The notes beneath the pieces are model-generated. The model saw nothing but the letters and a program-made list of their open reading frames with translations. It made no database searches and was not told the DNA's origin. Positions 60,926 to 64,000 of a stretch of DNA of 64,000 nt are shown piece after piece. Origin of the DNA: Antarctobacter heliothermus. Its GTDB lineage: Bacteria > Pseudomonadota > Alphaproteobacteria > Rhodobacterales > Rhodobacteraceae. The DNA lies in contig NZ_CP022540.1 in assembly GCF_002237555.1 (NCBI RefSeq), positions 992,001 to 1,056,000 of the forward strand, written 5' to 3'. How positions within the stretch are numbered: the stretch's first letter is position 1; each line of letters begins with the position of its first letter. Made by a program: the position numbers and the translations under genes.

Positions 60926-62787
60926 TCCGCTGCTTCTACTGCGTCGTCACCAAGGAAGCCACCTGACTGACGACCCCAAAAACGTGCATAAAGCCCGCCG
61001 AAGGCCAGCAGGTCGTCATGTGTACCCTGTTCGGCGATGCGCCCCTGATCCAGTACGATGATCCGGTCCATGCTGGAAATGGTCGACAGACGGTGCGCGA
61101 TGGCCAGAACTGTCTTGCCCTCCATCACGCGGGACAGGGCGTCCTGAATGTTGGCCTCTACCTCTGAATCCAGCGCGCTTGTCGCCTCATCCAGCACCAA
61201 TATAGGCGCGTCCTTGAGGATTGCACGGGCCAGCGCGATACGCTGGCGTTGCCCGCCGGACAGTTTCACGCCGCGTTCGCCTAGATAGGCGGCATAGCCG
61301 CTGCGCCCGCGAAAATCCTCAAGTTCTAAAATGAACTCATGCGCCTCAGCGCGCTTGGCGGCCTCGATCACCTCTTCCTCTGTGGCGTCGGGTTTGCCGT
61401 AGCGGATGTTGTCCAACGCCGAGCGGTTGAACATCGCAGTTTCCTGCGTGACCATGCCGATGGCGGTGCGCAAACTGGCCTGCGTGACGGACGACACATC
61501 GGTGCCGTCGATGCGCACCTGCCCACTTTCGGTGTCGTATAGGCGCAACAACAGCGACACGAGCGTCGATTTCCCCGCACCGGATGCACCAACAATGGCC
61601 AGCTTTTCGCCCGGTTTCACCGTCAGCGATAGATCCGTCACGCCGCCGGTGAGCCCGCCATAGGCAAACTCGACCGCGTCAAAGACAATCTCACCATCGG
61701 GCACCGTCAGCTCCGCAGCGCCCGACCGATCGGTCAGGGCATGAGGCACACTGAGGGTGGACATGCCGTCCTCGACCTCACCAACGTGGCCATAGATCAC
61801 CATGAGGGTAAAGCTGATCCAGCCGGTCATCTGCGCCAACCGGATCGTGACCGCGCCCACGGCGGCGATGTCACCCGGGGACACGCCCACACTGCGCATG
61901 GCGATGGCGGTGCCCACCATGATCACCGGCAGCAGCCCGGCGATAAAGATCAACCCAAGCCGAAAGGCGGTGGTCGCCTCACCAAAACGCAGCGCCTTGT
62001 CGCGCAGGGATTCCATCGCGCCCAGCGCGCGCCGGTCCTCATGGCTGTCCCCGGCGAACAGTTTGACGGTCTTGATGTTGGAAATCGTGTCGACAACCTG
62101 CCCGGTGACCATGGCCTGCGCCTCTGCCCGCGCGGCAGAGCGCGCGCGGATCTGCGGCAGCATCAGCCGCAAGAACCCAAGGTACAGTGCGAACCACCCC
62201 GCCAATAGCACCAGCATCAGCGGATGAATCGCCCCCAGCATCACGGCGGTGCCGATTATCGTGGCCAAACCAAAGGTGACGGCATTCACCGTCTCGATCA
62301 CGATTTCAGTCAGAGAGCGCGCGGCCTGCACCTTTTTCTGTGCAATGCGGCCCGCATAGTCGTCATCAAAGAACGTCACCGACTGACCGATGGTCCAGCG
62401 ATACAGCCGTGCCAGAACCAGCTTGAAGATGTTCGGCCCGATCATCACCGCTTGCGTCAGGGCCAAGCCGCCAAACAGCAGCGGACGGGCGACCAACAGC
62501 AGCGCGACGGCCAGCAAAACAAGCCCGCCGTGATCCGTCAGAAAACCTTGTTCGACCGGCCCACCCACGGCATCGACAACCCGACCCAGCAGGTACATCG
62601 ACAGCACCTCTGTCGCGCCGGCGGCGACAGAGATCGCCACCCCCAGCCCGATGATCAGCCAACCGCCCTGCAAAGCCCACAGGATAAACGGCCACAGCCG
62701 ATCCGGCGGCATGCCGTCCGCATGGCGTTCGGGATCAATCAGGTTGCCCGCCCGGTGGACCAGGTTTTGGTACAGGTTTCGCATCAT
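60922..62787 (-). CDS. ABC exporter half-transporter 2 (fused permease-ATPase)
   Basis: A 621-residue half-transporter: six transmembrane helices (about 30-320), then an ATPase with [32 protein letters not shown] and ILVLDEATSALDSEVEAN. Two 4-bp ATGA overlaps tie it to both neighbours. It probably pairs with a neighbour as a heterodimer or works as a homodimer; sequence cannot decide. Confidence 0.93.
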   Translation of the reverse strand: MMRNLYQNLVHRAGNLIDPERHADGMPPDRLWPFILWALQGGWLIIGLGVAISVAAGATEVLSMYLLGRVVDAVGGPVEQGFLTDHGGLVLLAVALLLVARPLLFGGLALTQAVMIGPNIFKLVLARLYRWTIGQSVTFFDDDYAGRIAQKKVQAARSLTEIVIETVNAVTFGLATIIGTAVMLGAIHPLMLVLLAGWFALYLGFLRLMLPQIRARSAARAEAQAMVTGQVVDTISNIKTVKLFAGDSHEDRRALGAMESLRDKALRFGEATTAFRLGLIFIAGLLPVIMVGTAIAMRSVGVSPGDIAAVGAVTIRLAQMTGWISFTLMVIYGHVGEVEDGMSTLSVPHALTDRSGAAELTVPDGEIVFDAVEFAYGGLTGGVTDLSLTVKPGEKLAIVGASGAGKSTLVSLLLRLYDTESGQVRIDGTDVSSVTQASLRTAIGMVTQETAMFNRSALDNIRYGKPDATEEEVIEAAKRAEAHEFILELEDFRGRSGYAAYLGERGVKLSGGQRQRIALARAILKDAPILVLDEATSALDSEVEANIQDALSRVMEGKTVLAIAHRLSTISSMDRIIVLDQGRIAEQGTHDDLLAFGGLYARFWGRQSGGFLGDDAVEAAE

Positions 62788-64000
62788 TCCGCCGCCTGCG
62801 TGTCAGGGTCAAGAAAACCGCCAGATTGGCGCGCCCAGAAACTGGCATATAGGCCGCCCTGCGCCAAGAGCGCGTCATGGCCGCCTTGTTCCACGATCCG
62901 GCCCTCATCCATGACCAGAATGCGGTCCATTTGCGCGATGGTGGACAAACGGTGCGCAATGGCGATCACGCTTTTGCCCTGCATCATCCCGTAAAGCGTG
63001 TCCTGAATCGCGGCCTCTACCTCTGAGTCCAGCGCGCTTGTCGCCTCATCCAGCAGCAGGATCGGCGCGTTTTTGAGGATCACACGTGCCAAAGTCACTC
63101 GCTGACGTTGACCCCCAGACAGCTTCACGCCGCGTTCGCCGACCTGAGCATCATAGCCGGAGCGCCCCTCGGGGTCCGCGAGGGTCAGGATAAACTCATG
63201 CGCCTGCGCCTGTTTGGCGGCCTCGATCATCTCTGCCTCTGTCGCATCGGGACGACCATACAGGATGTTGTCCCGCACCGAGCGGTGCAACAGCGCCGAA
63301 TCCTGCTGCACCATACCGATGTTCAACCGCAAACTGTCCTGCGTGACCTTGGCGATGTCCTGACCGTCGATCAGGATGCGCCCCTGTTCCACGTCGTAGA
63401 ACCGCAACAGCAGTTTGACCAAGGTCGACTTGCCCGCCCCGGAGCGACCCACAAGGCCGATTTTTTCGCCCGGAGCGATGGTCAGGGAGACGTTATCAAG
63501 CCCGCCAGAGCCGCGCCCGTAATGGTGCGTCAGATCCTCAACGCGGATCTCTCCGGCCTGCATCGCCAACGGTTTCGCGTTCGGTGCGTCCAGCAGGGTG
63601 ATCGGCTGGGCAATCGTTTCCATCCCCTCAGCCACAACGCCAAGCTGGCGGAAAAACGTCGTCAGCGCCCACATGATCCAGCCGGTCATCGCGTTCAGCC
63701 GCAGGGTCAGCGCCGTTGCCGCCGCCACCGCCCCGGTCGAGGCCGCGCCCTGCATCCACAGCGCAATGGCCCAACCGACAACACCGACGATCAGCAAGCC
63801 GTTCAGCAGAACCAGCACAACGTCCATGATGGTATATAGCCGCATTTCGATCTGAAAGGTCTGGCGCGTGTCCTCTATCGCCTCTTTGGCGTAGTCCAGT
63901 TCGCGCGAGTGATGGGCGAACATCTTGACCGAGTGGATGTTGGTATAACTGTCCACCACGCGACCCGTGACCTTGCTGCGCGCGTCCGACGCCGCCTTGG
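62784..64000 (-). CDS. ABC exporter half-transporter 1, 5' truncated by the window end
   Basis: The frame is open to base 64000, so the N-terminus lies outside. About 405 residues are visible: the last part of the transmembrane domain (from KAASDARSKVTGRVVDSYTN), then an ATPase with [32 protein letters not shown] and ILLLDEATSALDSEVEAA. The nearest internal candidate start (GTG 63959) is clearly within the transmembrane domain and not the real start. It is the first of three consecutive ABC half-transporters. Confidence 0.92.
   Translation of the reverse strand, partial: KAASDARSKVTGRVVDSYTNIHSVKMFAHHSRELDYAKEAIEDTRQTFQIEMRLYTIMDVVLVLLNGLLIVGVVGWAIALWMQGAASTGAVAAATALTLRLNAMTGWIMWALTTFFRQLGVVAEGMETIAQPITLLDAPNAKPLAMQAGEIRVEDLTHHYGRGSGGLDNVSLTIAPGEKIGLVGRSGAGKSTLVKLLLRFYDVEQGRILIDGQDIAKVTQDSLRLNIGMVQQDSALLHRSVRDNILYGRPDATEAEMIEAAKQAQAHEFILTLADPEGRSGYDAQVGERGVKLSGGQRQRVTLARVILKNAPILLLDEATSALDSEVEAAIQDTLYGMMQGKSVIAIAHRLSTIAQMDRILVMDEGRIVEQGGHDALLAQGGLYASFWARQSGGFLDPDTQAAE

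Noticed and set aside
1..64000. CRISPR array, tRNA or rRNA genes, insertion sequences, attachment sites
   Set aside because: No regularly spaced direct repeats, cloverleaf-like sequences, transposase genes or flanking inverted repeats were seen when reading both strands; short isolated palindromes do not qualify.

Overview
The window is a 64 kb stretch of high-GC alphaproteobacterial chromosome. Gene content points to the Rhodobacterales (Roseobacter group). The clues are a RegB/SenC/RegA redox regulon with near-canonical Rhodobacter-type sequences, a PAS protein-tsaE-amgK-murU-addB-addA-trxA block, and several roseobacter-typical small families (DUF2853, DUF1761, YciI, EVE). There is also a TTAA-N7-TTAAC CtrA-type box and many TRAP/ABC uptake genes. 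No rRNA, tRNA, CRISPR array, phage or transposase gene was seen; this looks like ordinary core/accessory chromosome with tightly packed operons and many 4-bp ATGA overlaps.

Layout. 1-2.2 kb: the end of an unknown gene, a secreted YHYH-domain protein divergent from a MarR regulator, and a thioredoxin-fold peroxiredoxin-like protein. 2.2-7.7 kb (minus strand): a catabolic operon with a fumarylacetoacetate-hydrolase-family enzyme, a RutE-like nitroreductase, a DctPQM TRAP transporter and an intradiol (hydroxyquinol-type) dioxygenase. 7.7-11 kb (plus): a YciI-like protein, malonyl-CoA decarboxylase and malonyl-CoA synthetase. 11-18 kb: hemD, a mitofilin-like protein and a HemY-like protein, divergent from tsaD-gpsA-yciI-EVE. 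18-25.6 kb: small conserved genes, an HD-domain protein, an L,D-transpeptidase, ahcY, an FkbM methyltransferase, an HD hydrolase, a GNAT acetyltransferase, a small unrecognised basic protein and a LysR regulator. 25.6-28.3 kb: regA and senC divergent from regB.

28.4-38.8 kb: a PAS protein whose 3' end looks frameshifted and which has a CtrA-type box upstream, then tsaE, amgK, murU, addB, addA and trxA. 38.8-40.8 kb: hslVU behind a candidate heat-shock promoter. 40.9-42.8 kb: ygiC/ygiB-like genes behind three inverted repeats. 42.9-49.4 kb (minus): a complete peptide-type ABC importer with a proline iminopeptidase next to it. 49.5-54.6 kb: ubiG; comF-grxC-nitrilase-marR; a SAM methyltransferase; hemH. 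54.7-57 kb: a small membrane protein and a cell-wall group of two YkuD proteins and a CAP-domain lipoprotein. 57-64 kb (minus): a bacterial voltage-gated sodium channel, an RNA m5U methyltransferase, and three consecutive ABC-exporter half-transporters with 4-bp overlaps, the first of which runs off the window end.

Themes: redox and heme control (RegBA, SenC, HemD/H/Y-like), envelope maintenance (three YkuD proteins, AmgK/MurU recycling), tRNA t6A synthesis (TsaD, TsaE), and uptake/catabolism of organic acids, aromatics and peptides. Nothing in the window clearly constitutes a new defence or mobile system. The best leads are regulatory dyads, the frameshifted PAS protein, two overlooked small ORFs and the triple ABC array.
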